DNA from: Oscillospiraceae bacterium
Lineage (GTDB): Bacteria; Bacillota; Clostridia; Oscillospirales; Acutalibacteraceae
Assembly: GCA_031270605.1 (NCBI GenBank)
Contig: JAISXG010000027.1
Location: 1 to 63,495, forward strand
Reading direction: 5' to 3'
Length of the DNA stretch: 63,495 nt
Shown here: positions 24,576 to 35,291 of the stretch, one piece after another
Position numbering within the stretch: position 1 is the first letter of the stretch
Layout: every line of letters starts with the position of its first letter
Notes under the pieces: generated by a model
Seen by the model: the letters and a program-made list of their open reading frames with translations, nothing else
What the model was told of the DNA's origin: nothing
Databases searched by the model: none
Program-made: the position numbers and the translations under genes

Positions 24576-27500
24576 TTATCCGCCGAACAGCCCTGCGAAG
24601 AAGTCCATGATTTTCTGGAAGAATTCTGCAATCTTCTGGAAGAAAGCAATAAATCCGTTCGGAGCCATCGGACCTTCGGGTGTTACAATGCCGGGAAGAT
24701 ACTTTTCAAGGAACCTTACCGCATCCTGATAGAATTTCACATTGACTTCGCTGTCTGAGTTCTTCAGCATATTAAATGCCGCCGCCCATGCGCCGTTCAC
24801 TGTGTCATACAAGGTGCGAAGCTCGCTTGTGCCCATCGAAAGGCCATAAATCATGTAGTAAACAACGCCAAGAACAGAATCCATAGCTCTGGGATTTCTC
24901 AAGCTCGAAGCGATAACGTCGATCATTGAAGAAACGTAGCCGTAGCTTGTTTGACTCATGTCAACATTCTCTTTGACCATCGCTTTAATCTTCTCAGCAT
25001 TGTCTGCATTTGTCAGGAATGTCAAGCCCAGACGCAGAAGGATGGTAATCATATCTGCACGCTCGGGGCCGGCATATTCCATTGTAAAGCGCTTGTAATT
25101 ATTCATGCTGGAAAGGGAATCCTTTTGAACAACAACGCCAAGAGTCATTTCAGCCGCTGCATCCATCACAATTGGGGTCAGGTTGTAGCCTGTTGACTCA
25201 TAAACGGCATCAAGGGCAAGCTGCGCAAGTGCTTCAAAATCATACTCTTCAAGATTGAAGCCAAGCAGTTCATACAAATTAACCGTGGCAATCGGATCGA
25301 TCGCACTCAAAATCATACGAACCGGATGGATCAGGTTTTTGAAGGATGCATCCAAACCTTTGGAGTTAATGAAATAAGTGAGCGCCGGAAGAATGTTCAA
25401 AATCTCTTCAAGCGGGTTCGCGAGAATCACATCCAGCTTCGCAAGCAACGGAGTAACGATGTTTGTAATCATGTTATCCGGGTCAGCGTTAAACGCCTCA
25501 GGCGTCAGAATGTTTTCACACTCAAGGGTTTCGAGAATCGGGATAATACCGAACTCATAACCCTTCGCGCCGGGCAGCACCACGCTGTCGTTCTGCTCGC
25601 TGTCAACAAAGAACGCGAAATCCTGATCACTCAAAAGCCACTGCAGAACAGGATTCAACGGAGCAAGAATCTGATTGAGGGCACTGATGAACGCTTGCTT
25701 GTCATTGTCCGCAACGGAGAACGAAGTTTCGTTCATCTCAGTCCACACATTCAGGTCAACGCCGAAGGTCTCTTTCAAAAGAGCCTTGATGTGCGGACCG
25801 GCGCTGATCGCATCAACCTCTTCAACCAGTCCCTTGAATATATCAAGAATCGCTACCGCATTATCTTGCGTATAAAGGGAAACACCAAGGAAGGAAGCAA
25901 TCAGGTCATCAAGATCTTCAACCCTGTGGTTATCAACATTGATGCCGAGCATGTAAATGAAGTTGTCGGCAAGAGTATTGATATTGTCGTTTACATACTG
26001 CGCTCTTTCCTTCGTCCAAAGAGTGCCATAACCATAATCAAAGAGTGCCGATGTATTCAATGCGTTCAAGACCTCGCCTGTGCCGGCCTTATCCTGATAG
26101 AGCCAGTCGATCGAAACCATATTTATCTCAACTTCGTCAAGACGCAATACGTTTTTGATTGCAGTGAAAACATCTTCACCAAGCATGTCTGAGAGAGCAG
26201 CAACGTTATCCTCATCATCCAAAACCTGAATAACCAGAGAGAGCAGAGCGGTAATAACGTCTCCGCCGCTCATCTCAGTAATTCTGTAAGCGGACTTGCC
26301 GTTTGCCGATGTGTAAGGCGTTGCATAACCAACCAGGTTCTCTGCGACATTGTTAAGAGGTCCGCCGAAATCAAGACCGACGAGTTCTTCGATCAGATCA
26401 ATCAAGAAACCAAACGTCAGGTCGCTGACCTTGGTAATGTTCAGCTCAAACGGCAAATCATCACCAAGCATCTCGATAATGTCCGCAACACCAAGGCTGT
26501 AGATCGGACGAACGGTGTCAAGAATCACAAACAACGGGTGGAGCAACACATTGAGAGAAGTCGGAAGCCCGTCGCAGGACAGGAAGTACAGAAGGTTGGG
26601 AATCATGTCTATAATGGTTGAAACAGGATTCTGAACCAAAGTGTCAACCTTTGCAAAAATCGGATCAAGGATTGCTGACAGGACGACAGTGCTGTCGCCA
26701 CCGGCAATCGCCGATTGATAGTCAGCCGGGCTCATGATAGCTTCACAGCTCAAAGCCTCAAGCAGCGGAATAATCGCATCGGCATAGCCGTCCGCACCCA
26801 GGAAGGTCAAACCGCCACCGAAAGCAACCAGGTCTTTTCCGTTCAACAGGAACTCAAGAACCGGAGCAACCGGATCAAAGATATCATAGATAGCTGCCAG
26901 GAAAGCCTCCCTGTCGCCGTCCTCAAAGTTGTAATAATAGAAATCTTCCTGAGGAACGCACGGGCAAGGCAGCGTCTTGTATTTGCTCCAGACGCTGAGG
27001 TCCGCGCCGAGAGAAGCAACAAGGTCAAGAATCGTATCATCAAGATCAAGGTCGGCAAGCATATCCGTAATGGATTTAATTGTGTCCTCTGTGAACACAT
27101 CCGCCAACGCGTCATTGATGACATCCTGAACCGTGCCCTCTTCACCAAGTAACTCTAAAACATCGGCAAGAATGTCATCGATGTTTGCATAGAGATAGTC
27201 GGCTGTCGGCGTTGTCCAGTTATTCGAATATGCCAGATAGGGAATCGAAGCCGAGGCATCGGGCTCACGCCACTGAATTTCAGGCTTTTCATATTCAACC
27301 GGATTAAACAGTTCGACAAGCGCGGCGATTGTATTACCCTCGTTCTCCTCAGCTGCAATGATTGCAATAATATCAAGCAATGTACTGGAAGAATCGTCAC
27401 CGTCAGCTTCTGTGCTCAATGTTTCACCAAGTGAATGAAGCAAGAACCTGTTGCCGGTTCCCTGAGCGTTGCCGGCAATACACGGACAATCGTCACCCAA

Positions 27501-30500
27501 CGGGCAGTTGTCACCCCACGGGCAAGTGGGATCACCGGGGTCACCGGGATCGCCGGGATCATCAGGATCATCAGGATCGTCGTCATCGTCCGAGCTAACT
27601 AAATCCATAATCGATTGGAGAAGATTCGGGTCATTTCGCAAACCGGCCAGCAGATATTTCAGGATACCATATAGGACATCCGCTTTATCTGCATAAATAT
27701 AATGCCTTACTCCCGAACAAGCCGGCGGTACCGCAGGGATATCGCCGTCAGCAGGAATCCCCTGACCAGCCGCACGCTTTGTGGGAGTGGTTGGATCCAT
27801 CCTGCCCAATCGCGCAAGACAGCCCGCATTAATTACGGGTAAAGAAAGAGTGCAGCCTTCATCATCTTCCTCTTCTTCGTCGTCACTGCTCGCGAGACAC
27901 GATGGCAGCATCTGAATAAAAGAGTTCAAATCGCTTGTGCAGCTTAAATCAATCGGTGAACTCTCCGGGTCGCCAAGAACCAGATCACCAACATTCAAGT
28001 CAACCGCACCTGAAAGGTCAACAACATCTATTAAGTTACCGCACGCAACACCAACGAGGCCGCCAAGCTTTCCGTTTGGAGTGTATACCACACCAACAGA
28101 GAGCTCATTCAATAACGGCGCAACCTTGTCAAAGGACATCGCATGTGCAATGTTTGGCAACAACTCGATAATCTTTTCAAACGGTTGGGTTTGAAGGTTA
28201 TTGAGGAAACTGTGAATGGGGTTTGCAATAGCGTCATAAAGCTGAGAGGGGTCTGTATACGCCCTCATTTGCTCAACAGTCGGAATGGCTGAAAGATCGG
28301 TGCCATTCAACGCTTCCAAAATCGGGGTTAAGACTTTCGCATAACCATTATTCCCGGTTGCGTTTAGATCCAGCCAGACAGGGTCTGAAGAAACCATGGC
28401 GCCGCCAGACATTGAAGCAACCTTGTTTGCATGGCTGTTATATGGCTGACCAAGCAGCAACGCAGCCAAAAGCGGATATATCCCCCGCAAGGCATTTGAC
28501 ATAGCATAACGGAAACGCTCACTTTGTGTCATTGCCTTCATGGCAGGACTTTCTGGGTTGTCGACACCCCAGTCAATCGTCAGTTTTCCGTCTTCATCTT
28601 CTATATTGGACCAAACTCCGGTGTTGGGGCTTGTGGGAGTAACAACCCAGTTTACACCCTGCACGGCAGCATTCAGCGATTCTTTTGCCGCATCAAAATC
28701 ACTTGGCAATTGTCTTGCCAGCAAATCCGGATAAACTGCAAGATTGCTAATTGTGTTGCCGCTGGCTGTGCTCGCCAGAACATCGTGAAGAGGCACAACT
28801 GAGATGCTGATGTTGATACCAGAAACAGAGTATGTAGTGGGCAACTCAGACCATGTATCTTCAAGAGCTTCCGCAACTGCGGGATAAATCAGTTGAACAA
28901 TACAGTTAACCATCTCGTCTGAACACATGCAAGAGGTTAACCCACCAATACAGGAAGACAGTTCCATACCTGTGAGGTTGGAGAAGTCCTCGCTGGTGAG
29001 AATTTTGTCAAGGCTTTGAATGACATTCAAAAGATTCTCTTCTGTAACCTCAAAGCCGATGGTTCTCGCAAGGTCTTCAAACATCGCATCTCGGGTAGGA
29101 TAAGGCTCAAGCTGCAGCTGAACAAAATTCGCATAACCGCCATCTCTAACGAAAGCGTTATATTCATTCAGGACTGCTCCTTTAAGCCAAAGGTAATCAT
29201 TTTCAACAGCTGTGCTTATAAAAGCTTTGCTTGCAGGATAATCATAAATTTCCGCTTCGATCATGCTGATCATACTTTTAACAAGCGTGAAATTATCCCA
29301 AGAAATGGTGCCGACGCTGTAATATGCGTCCTTTGCGGAGTCTATCTGTGCCGCAAAGCGGCCAGCCAGAACAACGTTGTCTAGCCTTTCAATCGCGGCG
29401 TTGGCCTGATCCATTGCACCAGAATAAAGATTTGCAAAATCTTCAGGGGTGAGTATGGATTGAGCAAGATCAAGGTCAGCCTGCATCGTCGCAAGTCTAG
29501 CTTTCGCTTCTTCGCTTTTTTCAATTAATTTTGTTGCGCTGATTCTTGAAAAATCGTCATTGGCAATTCCGAGATAATACATAATATGGCCATTATTCAA
29601 AAGAATAATACCTCTATAATGCATCTCTTCTTCCATACTGGCGATAAAATCAGTGATATAACTTGTGCCCTCTGTAAAAACATCATTAACATAGGCCTGA
29701 GGTATCGTATTGATTGCAGCCCAATAAGAAGTCATAGTATTATATAAGTGCTGCATCAAAGCATCATCATAAGGTCTATAATTTCCATCAACTCTATAAT
29801 ACAGAGTATACAGCTCATCTGCCGTAGCCTTCATATTGCGCAGCTGCGCATATTGCAGGTTATACAACAGCGAAACCCTAGCCGCTTCGATTGCCGGCAA
29901 GTCAAGACCCATCTTAGCGGCAAGAATTGCTTTCTGTGCACCGCTGAGCGCATTCAGTCTTTCATAGTGGTATGCCTGCGCAGTCCACAACTGATCCATG
30001 AATGCAAGATCTTCCACATCATACCCGGCATTGACAATATCAAGAAAGCCGCCGACTTTGTGGAAATACTGCACATCCAGCCCGTAAAGGATAATGACGG
30101 CAGCTTCTTCACACAGCGTCACATAATCAGCAATCTGCTGTAATTTCGTCGCACCGAAGAAAACATTCTTTTCGTTGGCCGACAAGCTATTTAATGTTTC
30201 CATCACGGCATTGTTGTTCGTAACTTCCTGCTGAATTTTAGAATTGCTGAAAGTCATAACATTTTGAGCCAAGCGGGAAGGAGTAAAATAGTTGTCAATA
30301 GCCTTCAGCTTGGTCGAAAGGGCACTTGAGGAAGATTCGTTTATGGTCACGGAAGAGGAAAAATAGTGATTCCTCTGCCCCTCGCTCGTTGAACTAGTGC
30401 ACTGCCTGCCGCCCTTCGCGCCATAGTCCAAAGCCACGCTAACCCTGGCAGGCATGGATGCGATGTCGCCATAAGCTCTCAATGCCTGTAACTCCGTGCG

Positions 30501-31022
30501 GATAACATTAACAGTAACATGTGTTCCCCCATCGGGAACGCCGCTGTTTTGCCCGCCGGGATTTCTGTCTCTTGTAAACGGACTCCCCCTGTTCGTGCGG
30601 GTGTTGTTGCTGTACAGGTCGCAAAGCGCCCTCAACAACACTTCATGGGATGCACGAATGTCCGCCGGCAAGTTGTTGTAAAGTTTCGTCCACCACGTGA
30701 CGGCAGTGGCCGTGTTCGTCTGGCCATCGCCAACGGATATTACACTTCTGAAATACGCCGCGAACGCCACCGCCGCAGTATAGATTGTACCGTTGGTGGT
30801 ATTGTCCGTGATGTTGTGCGTCACATTGCCGCCGGTGCTGTCGCCGTGGGTGGACGTGATCGTAAACGCGGTTCGCTCACTCACGGGAATGGCATTCAAC
30901 GCAGCACGCAAGTCATCAATCGGCGCAGCCAGCGATGTAATGCTGAACACAACGCTGATGCTTGTCACTATCATTAAAACAGACAGCAACATGCTCAGAC
31001 TCTTCTTTAGCCGGGTCTTCAT
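24576..31022 (-). CDS. giant secreted repeat protein of unknown function
   Basis: 2148 residues from ATG 31022 with AGAGGTG upstream (an earlier TTG at 31040 would swallow that signal). A signal peptide is clear: MKTRLKKSLSMLLSVLMIV ... SLAAP. Three large repeats of about 450 residues share the motifs GY(A/E)-x-x-x-x-P(L/I)LE(A/T)L and NP-x-x-x-I(I/L)-x-x-(I/L)P. Between repeats 1 and 2 are an acidic run (DDEEEEDDE) and a DPDDPGDPGD linker leading to a Cys-rich CPWGDNCPLGDDCPC. The C-terminus is amphipathic and aromatic (AFFQKIAEFFQKIMDFFAGLFGG), a pattern seen in secreted proteins of related Clostridia. No LPxTG or SLH motif. Probably surface-associated or released; role unknown. Confidence 0.75.
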   Translation of the reverse strand: MKTRLKKSLSMLLSVLMIVTSISVVFSITSLAAPIDDLRAALNAIPVSERTAFTITSTHGDSTGGNVTHNITDNTTNGTIYTAAVAFAAYFRSVISVGDGQTNTATAVTWWTKLYNNLPADIRASHEVLLRALCDLYSNNTRTNRGSPFTRDRNPGGQNSGVPDGGTHVTVNVIRTELQALRAYGDIASMPARVSVALDYGAKGGRQCTSSTSEGQRNHYFSSSVTINESSSSALSTKLKAIDNYFTPSRLAQNVMTFSNSKIQQEVTNNNAVMETLNSLSANEKNVFFGATKLQQIADYVTLCEEAAVIILYGLDVQYFHKVGGFLDIVNAGYDVEDLAFMDQLWTAQAYHYERLNALSGAQKAILAAKMGLDLPAIEAARVSLLYNLQYAQLRNMKATADELYTLYYRVDGNYRPYDDALMQHLYNTMTSYWAAINTIPQAYVNDVFTEGTSYITDFIASMEEEMHYRGIILLNNGHIMYYLGIANDDFSRISATKLIEKSEEAKARLATMQADLDLAQSILTPEDFANLYSGAMDQANAAIERLDNVVLAGRFAAQIDSAKDAYYSVGTISWDNFTLVKSMISMIEAEIYDYPASKAFISTAVENDYLWLKGAVLNEYNAFVRDGGYANFVQLQLEPYPTRDAMFEDLARTIGFEVTEENLLNVIQSLDKILTSEDFSNLTGMELSSCIGGLTSCMCSDEMVNCIVQLIYPAVAEALEDTWSELPTTYSVSGINISISVVPLHDVLASTASGNTISNLAVYPDLLARQLPSDFDAAKESLNAAVQGVNWVVTPTSPNTGVWSNIEDEDGKLTIDWGVDNPESPAMKAMTQSERFRYAMSNALRGIYPLLAALLLGQPYNSHANKVASMSGGAMVSSDPVWLDLNATGNNGYAKVLTPILEALNGTDLSAIPTVEQMRAYTDPSQLYDAIANPIHSFLNNLQTQPFEKIIELLPNIAHAMSFDKVAPLLNELSVGVVYTPNGKLGGLVGVACGNLIDVVDLSGAVDLNVGDLVLGDPESSPIDLSCTSDLNSFIQMLPSCLASSDDEEEEDDEGCTLSLPVINAGCLARLGRMDPTTPTKRAAGQGIPADGDIPAVPPACSGVRHYIYADKADVLYGILKYLLAGLRNDPNLLQSIMDLVSSDDDDDPDDPDDPGDPGDPGDPTCPWGDNCPLGDDCPCIAGNAQGTGNRFLLHSLGETLSTEADGDDSSSTLLDIIAIIAAEENEGNTIAALVELFNPVEYEKPEIQWREPDASASIPYLAYSNNWTTPTADYLYANIDDILADVLELLGEEGTVQDVINDALADVFTEDTIKSITDMLADLDLDDTILDLVASLGADLSVWSKYKTLPCPCVPQEDFYYYNFEDGDREAFLAAIYDIFDPVAPVLEFLLNGKDLVAFGGGLTFLGADGYADAIIPLLEALSCEAIMSPADYQSAIAGGDSTVVLSAILDPIFAKVDTLVQNPVSTIIDMIPNLLYFLSCDGLPTSLNVLLHPLFVILDTVRPIYSLGVADIIEMLGDDLPFELNITKVSDLTFGFLIDLIEELVGLDFGGPLNNVAENLVGYATPYTSANGKSAYRITEMSGGDVITALLSLVIQVLDDEDNVAALSDMLGEDVFTAIKNVLRLDEVEINMVSIDWLYQDKAGTGEVLNALNTSALFDYGYGTLWTKERAQYVNDNINTLADNFIYMLGINVDNHRVEDLDDLIASFLGVSLYTQDNAVAILDIFKGLVEEVDAISAGPHIKALLKETFGVDLNVWTEMNETSFSVADNDKQAFISALNQILAPLNPVLQWLLSDQDFAFFVDSEQNDSVVLPGAKGYEFGIIPILETLECENILTPEAFNADPDNMITNIVTPLLAKLDVILANPLEEILNILPALTYFINSKGLDASFKNLIHPVRMILSAIDPIATVNLYELLGFNLEEYDFEALAQLALDAVYESTGYNLTPIVMDAAAEMTLGVVVQKDSLSSMNNYKRFTMEYAGPERADMITILLRLGLTFLTNADNAEKIKAMVKENVDMSQTSYGYVSSMIDVIASSLRNPRAMDSVLGVVYYMIYGLSMGTSELRTLYDTVNGAWAAAFNMLKNSDSEVNVKFYQDAVRFLEKYLPGIVTPEGPMAPNGFIAFFQKIAEFFQKIMDFFAGLFGG
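27528..27594 (-). repeat. short tandem repeat encoding the DPDDPGDPGD linker
   Basis: Degenerate 9-base units (TCACCGGGG/TCATCAGGA type) in frame within the giant secreted protein gene, encoding an Asp-Pro-Gly linker. Likely to vary in copy number by slippage. Confidence 0.6.
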
Positions 31023-31120
31023 AAACACACCTCTTTTCAAAAAGTCAGCGTTCGGGGATTTCTTGAATTATTAATGAATCTTTATTAAAGTTGCAAGAAC
31101 ACCCCTATTAACTTATGTTT

Positions 31121-31150
31121 ATAATAAATGAAAACCAAGTTTTTGTCAAT
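31121..31150 (-). promoter_or_regulatory. sigma-A-type promoter for the giant secreted protein
   Basis: On the minus strand: TTGACA (31150-31145), 18-base spacer, TATTAT (31126-31121). The leader to the ATG is about 90 bases. Confidence 0.65.
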
Positions 31151-31415
31151 AATCTTTTATTAATTATATAAAACTAAACATCTTAAATAAGATTAGCAGT
31201 TGCAAATGCACCATATTGGTGATTAATAGACAAAAAATGTTTCTTATTAGAAAAAACACAACAAATCCATCACTCTGATTTTGACAGGTTTCCCCGTAAT
31301 ATAATACAATTTTTAAAATTATGATTAAATTTTTTTAGCAACATTGTTTTATTGTCCATTGTTAATATATTATTAATAAAATAAGTTTTTGTTGTTATTA
31401 CAACATTTAAGAACA

Positions 31416-31446
31416 CAAAAAAGCAGCTGTTCGGCTGCTTTTTTAA
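31416..31446. terminator. terminator of the purine operon
   Basis: AAAAAAGCAGC / GCTGCTTTTTT stem with TGTTCG loop, downstream of purL on the minus strand; symmetrical enough to work in both directions. Confidence 0.75.
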
Positions 31447-31523
31447 GGATAATCTAAACAAAATTAATATGTTGCACAGCTACATATCGCACAAGTGTTA
31501 TCTATTGATACAGAATATAGTAT

Positions 31524-34500
31524 TTAAATATTAAAATATCCTATAGCAGCTTCAAACATCCGCAAGTCATAATTCCCCGGAACATTTTGATAAAGATGCA
31601 ATCCCACACGCTCTGCATGGCCCATTTTGCCAAAAATTCTGCCATCCGGGGATGTGATACCCTCCACAGCCCAAGCAGAACCGTTGGGATTAAACTGAAT
31701 ATCCATTGTGGGATCGCCTTTTAAATCAACATATTGTGTTGCAATCTGCCCGTTTTGAGCAAGTAACTCAAGAAGCTCAACAGGGCAATAAAAACGCCCT
31801 TCTCCGTGAGAAATCGGCACGCTATAAACCTCTCCAAGCTCTGTTTTGCTCAACCAAATCGACTTGTTTGAAGCAATTTTCGTGCGCACAATTTTTGATT
31901 GGTGCCTTGCAATCGTATTATAGGTCAAGGTGGGGCTGTTTCTGGCTGTTTCCACGATCTCGCCATAGGGCACAAGCCCCAGCTTAATTAAAGCCTGAAA
32001 GCCGTTGCAGATTCCGGCCATTAAACCGTCACGATTTCTGAGCAAGGTGTTTACCTTGTCAGAAATCAGGGGATTGCGGAAAAACGCGGTGATGAATTTG
32101 CCTGAGCCGTCCGGCTCGTCACCGCCTGAAAAGCCACCCGGAATAAGGATGATTTGCGACTGGTCAACAAGCTCCGCAAACCGTGACACAGATTGGGCAA
32201 CGTCACCGGGCGTGAGATTGCAAATCACAATGATCTCAGGCGTTCCACCAGCTTTTTCAATGGCTTTTGCGGTGTCGTATTCGCAGTTTGTGCCCGGAAA
32301 TACGGGGATCAGAACCCGTGGCTTTTCAACTTTGAACGACACATTGGGATACTTTTCGGTTTTATATGCAACGGCTTTTAAAGGCTCTTTGCTACCAGAT
32401 TTCAGATTGCAGGCAAACACATCTTCAAGCCTGCGTTCATAAGCGTTCTGCACAGTGTCAAGGTCAACAACTTCACACTTTCTTCTGATTACAAACGCAC
32501 TTGTTGTCAAACCAAGCGTTTGCCCCACGTCAACATCTTCGGCAAGCTCCAGAATAAACGAACCGTACTGCGCAGAGAACAGCAGTTCATCTGAAACATC
32601 ATCTGCAAGTTCAATGCCGACCCCATTGCCAAATGCCATTTTCATAAGCGCCTCGGCAACGCCGCCATAGGTGGGCGTGTAGGCCGCCAAAATTTTTCCG
32701 TCTGCGGCAAGACTCTGCAACAGAGCAATATTTTCCTGATAGCTTTTCACTTCCGGCAGGCCGTTGTTTAAATATACGGGCTGCAACAGCGCCACTTTCG
32801 ATGACGGGAGCTTGAATTCGGGGGTCAAAAGCTTGCCGGCATTCGCAACGGTTACGGCAAAAGAAACCAGTGTGGGCGGCACATCTATGTCTTCAAAGCT
32901 GCCGCTCATCGAATCCTTTCCGCCGATCGCGGCAAAGCCCAAATCAAGCTGCGCGGCGAGCGCGCCCAACAAGGCCGCGAAGGGCTTGCCCCAGCGGTTG
33001 GGGTCTTTTTTAGGCTTTTCGAAATATTCCTGAAAGGTCAAATAACAGTCATTCAACGGCGCACCCGAAGCTACAAGCTTAGAAATAGACTCAATCACCG
33101 CTAAATACGCGCCGATATAAACATTTTCTGAGGTGATAAAAGGGTTATACCCCCACGCCATAACAGAACTGGTTGCCGTGTCACCCTCTAAAACAGGGAT
33201 TTTTGCGGCCATAACCTGCGCAGGCGTCCTTTGATAACGCCCACCAAAGGGCATCATCACGCTGCCCGCTCCAATGGTGGAATCAAACCGCTCCGAAAGC
33301 CCTCTTTTTGAACAGACATTCAAATCATTTGACAAGCTTATAAACTTTTCAAACAGACTTCCATGTAAAGCCTTGGAACTTTCCCTTGAAGCATTTACAC
33401 TGACGGCAGTATGCTTTTCCGCACCGTTAGAATTGAGGAATTCTCTTTTAATGTCAACAATTTTCTGGCCATTCCATACCATTGTCAGGCGAGGCTCGGC
33501 GCAGACCTCGGCAACCACAGTGGCCTCAAGATTTTCGGTGCCTGCAAAAGCAATAAAAGCATCCACATCCTCGGGTGAAAGAACAACCGCCATGCGCTCC
33601 TGGGATTCGCTGATGGCAAGTTCCGTGCCATCAAGCCCATCATATTTTTTTGGCACGGCATTGAGATCAATGCACAAACCATCGGCCAGCTCGCCAATCG
33701 CGACTGAAACACCGCCCGCACCAAAGTCGTTGCAGCGTTTTATGAGCCGTGTCGCCTCGGGGTTGCGAAACAGGCGCTGCAGCTTGCGCTCCTCAGGCGC
33801 GTTACCCTTTTGCACCTCGGCGCCGCAGGACTCCAGCGACTCAAGGGTGTGTGATTTTGAGGAACCGGTGGCGCCGCCGCAGCCGTCGCGCCCGGTTCTG
33901 CCGCCAAGCAGCACAACCTTGTCACCCGGAGACGGCACCTCACGCCGCACATTTTTCGCGGGCGCGGCGCCCACCACAGCACCGATTTCCATGCGCTTGG
34001 CCATATATCCCTCATGATAAATTTCATCCACAAGCCCTGTGGCAAGGCCGATCTGATTGCCATAAGAGCTGTAACCCGCAGCCGCGGTCGTCACAATTTT
34101 CCGCTGAGGCAGCTTGCCCTCGATTGTGTCGTTCACATCCGCCAGGGGATTCGCGGCGCCCGTCACACGCATTGCCTGATAGACATAGGCGCGCCCCGAA
34201 AGCGGGTCACGGATTGCGCCGCCGATGCAGGTGGCCGCACCGCCGAAGGGCTCAATTTCAGTTGGATGATTGTGTGTTTCGTTTTTAAAGAGCAAGAGCC
34301 ACTCTTCTGTTCCACCACCCACTTCAACATCAATTTTAACAGTGCAGGCATTGATTTCTTCAGATTCGTCAAGACGAGGCAGTTTGCCTTTCGCTTTTAA
34401 ATAGCGCGCACCGATGGTTGCTATATCCATTAAATTAATCGGTTTTGTTCTGCCGAGTCCGCCTCGAATTTTTAAATAGCGGTCGTAGGCTTCTTTGACA

Positions 34501-35222
34501 TCAGAATCTTCAATTTCTGCGCTGTCAATGGTGGTTAAAAAGGTGGTGTGGCGGCAATGGTCAGACCAATAAGTGTCAATCATGCGGACTTCCGTCAGTG
34601 TCGGGTCGCGGCCCTCTTCTTTAAAATAATCCTGACAAAATTGAATATCATCCGCATCCATTGCGAGCGCATATTCCTCTATAAAACCGGCAAGTCCCGC
34701 CGCATCAAGGAAAAGAAACCCTTCCAGAACGGCGACGAACTGCGGAATATCATATTGCATTGCAAGAGTGTCATATTTTGCCAGCGAGGCTTCCCTGCTC
34801 TCAACGGGATTGATGACATATTTCTTGATCACGGCAAGCTCTTCTTGCGAGGGAGAACCAAACAAGGCAAAGACCCTGGCTGTTCTCACCGCCGGGCGCT
34901 CCTTCTGGGAAACAAGCTGCACACATTGAGCCGCCGAGTCTGCCCGCTGGTCATATTGCCCCGGCAGGTACTCCACAGCAAACACACAAGCGCCTTGCAT
35001 TTCGGGCAGTGCATCAAAAATATTGTCAAGCTGGGGCTCTGAAAAAATAGTGGTTTTGCAGGATTCATACAGCTCTTTTTCAATATGCTCGACATCATAG
35101 CGGTTAAAAAGACGTAGGGAGTGCACTGAGCTGATGCCCAACAATGTGTTGATATCACTCAAAAGCGCCCGGGCTTCATTATCAAGCCCTTCTTTTTTTT
35201 CAACAAACAGTCGATATACCAT
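31524..35222 (-). CDS. purL: phosphoribosylformylglycinamidine synthase (single-chain FGAM synthase)
   Basis: 1232 residues from ATG 35222 (AAGGAGTG upstream; a nine-codon extension to 35249 has no signal). Converts FGAR, glutamine and ATP to FGAM in purine synthesis. Two PurM-like ATP-binding halves carry KNETHNHPTEIEPFGG and AATCIGGAIRDP; the C-terminal ~260 residues are a glutaminase with FPGTNCEYD, the nucleophile region GICNGFQAL and SHGEGRF. This is the large single-chain form rather than the PurS-PurQ-PurL set usual in Bacilli. Last gene of the leftward operon. Confidence 0.93.
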   Translation of the reverse strand: MVYRLFVEKKEGLDNEARALLSDINTLLGISSVHSLRLFNRYDVEHIEKELYESCKTTIFSEPQLDNIFDALPEMQGACVFAVEYLPGQYDQRADSAAQCVQLVSQKERPAVRTARVFALFGSPSQEELAVIKKYVINPVESREASLAKYDTLAMQYDIPQFVAVLEGFLFLDAAGLAGFIEEYALAMDADDIQFCQDYFKEEGRDPTLTEVRMIDTYWSDHCRHTTFLTTIDSAEIEDSDVKEAYDRYLKIRGGLGRTKPINLMDIATIGARYLKAKGKLPRLDESEEINACTVKIDVEVGGGTEEWLLLFKNETHNHPTEIEPFGGAATCIGGAIRDPLSGRAYVYQAMRVTGAANPLADVNDTIEGKLPQRKIVTTAAAGYSSYGNQIGLATGLVDEIYHEGYMAKRMEIGAVVGAAPAKNVRREVPSPGDKVVLLGGRTGRDGCGGATGSSKSHTLESLESCGAEVQKGNAPEERKLQRLFRNPEATRLIKRCNDFGAGGVSVAIGELADGLCIDLNAVPKKYDGLDGTELAISESQERMAVVLSPEDVDAFIAFAGTENLEATVVAEVCAEPRLTMVWNGQKIVDIKREFLNSNGAEKHTAVSVNASRESSKALHGSLFEKFISLSNDLNVCSKRGLSERFDSTIGAGSVMMPFGGRYQRTPAQVMAAKIPVLEGDTATSSVMAWGYNPFITSENVYIGAYLAVIESISKLVASGAPLNDCYLTFQEYFEKPKKDPNRWGKPFAALLGALAAQLDLGFAAIGGKDSMSGSFEDIDVPPTLVSFAVTVANAGKLLTPEFKLPSSKVALLQPVYLNNGLPEVKSYQENIALLQSLAADGKILAAYTPTYGGVAEALMKMAFGNGVGIELADDVSDELLFSAQYGSFILELAEDVDVGQTLGLTTSAFVIRRKCEVVDLDTVQNAYERRLEDVFACNLKSGSKEPLKAVAYKTEKYPNVSFKVEKPRVLIPVFPGTNCEYDTAKAIEKAGGTPEIIVICNLTPGDVAQSVSRFAELVDQSQIILIPGGFSGGDEPDGSGKFITAFFRNPLISDKVNTLLRNRDGLMAGICNGFQALIKLGLVPYGEIVETARNSPTLTYNTIARHQSKIVRTKIASNKSIWLSKTELGEVYSVPISHGEGRFYCPVELLELLAQNGQIATQYVDLKGDPTMDIQFNPNGSAWAVEGITSPDGRIFGKMGHAERVGLHLYQNVPGNYDLRMFEAAIGYFNI

Positions 35223-35291
35223 TCGAAACACTCCTTGCAGCAAAAACAATTCAAAATTTTTTATTAAAGCGTACTTATTCTGTAAAGTATT

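Larger units (their letters stand above)
31023..31523. other. intergenic region between the secreted protein and purL
   Basis: About 500 AT-rich bases. It holds the leftward promoter of the secreted-protein gene (31121-31150) and the purine operon terminator (31416-31446). No supportable gene: the 63-aa frame at 31270-31461 runs through the terminator and has no start signal. Confidence 0.6.

Noticed and set aside
26715-27152. Rightward ORFs inside the giant secreted protein gene (also 25326-26192 and others)
   Set aside because: Antisense shadows of a long gene with signal peptide, repeats and correct codon pattern; compositions are atypical and no ribosome binding sites were seen.
27480-27600. 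CRISPR-like or regulatory direct repeats
   Set aside because: The repeats are 9-base degenerate units in frame, encoding the Asp-Pro-Gly linker of the secreted protein; no spacers and no cas genes.
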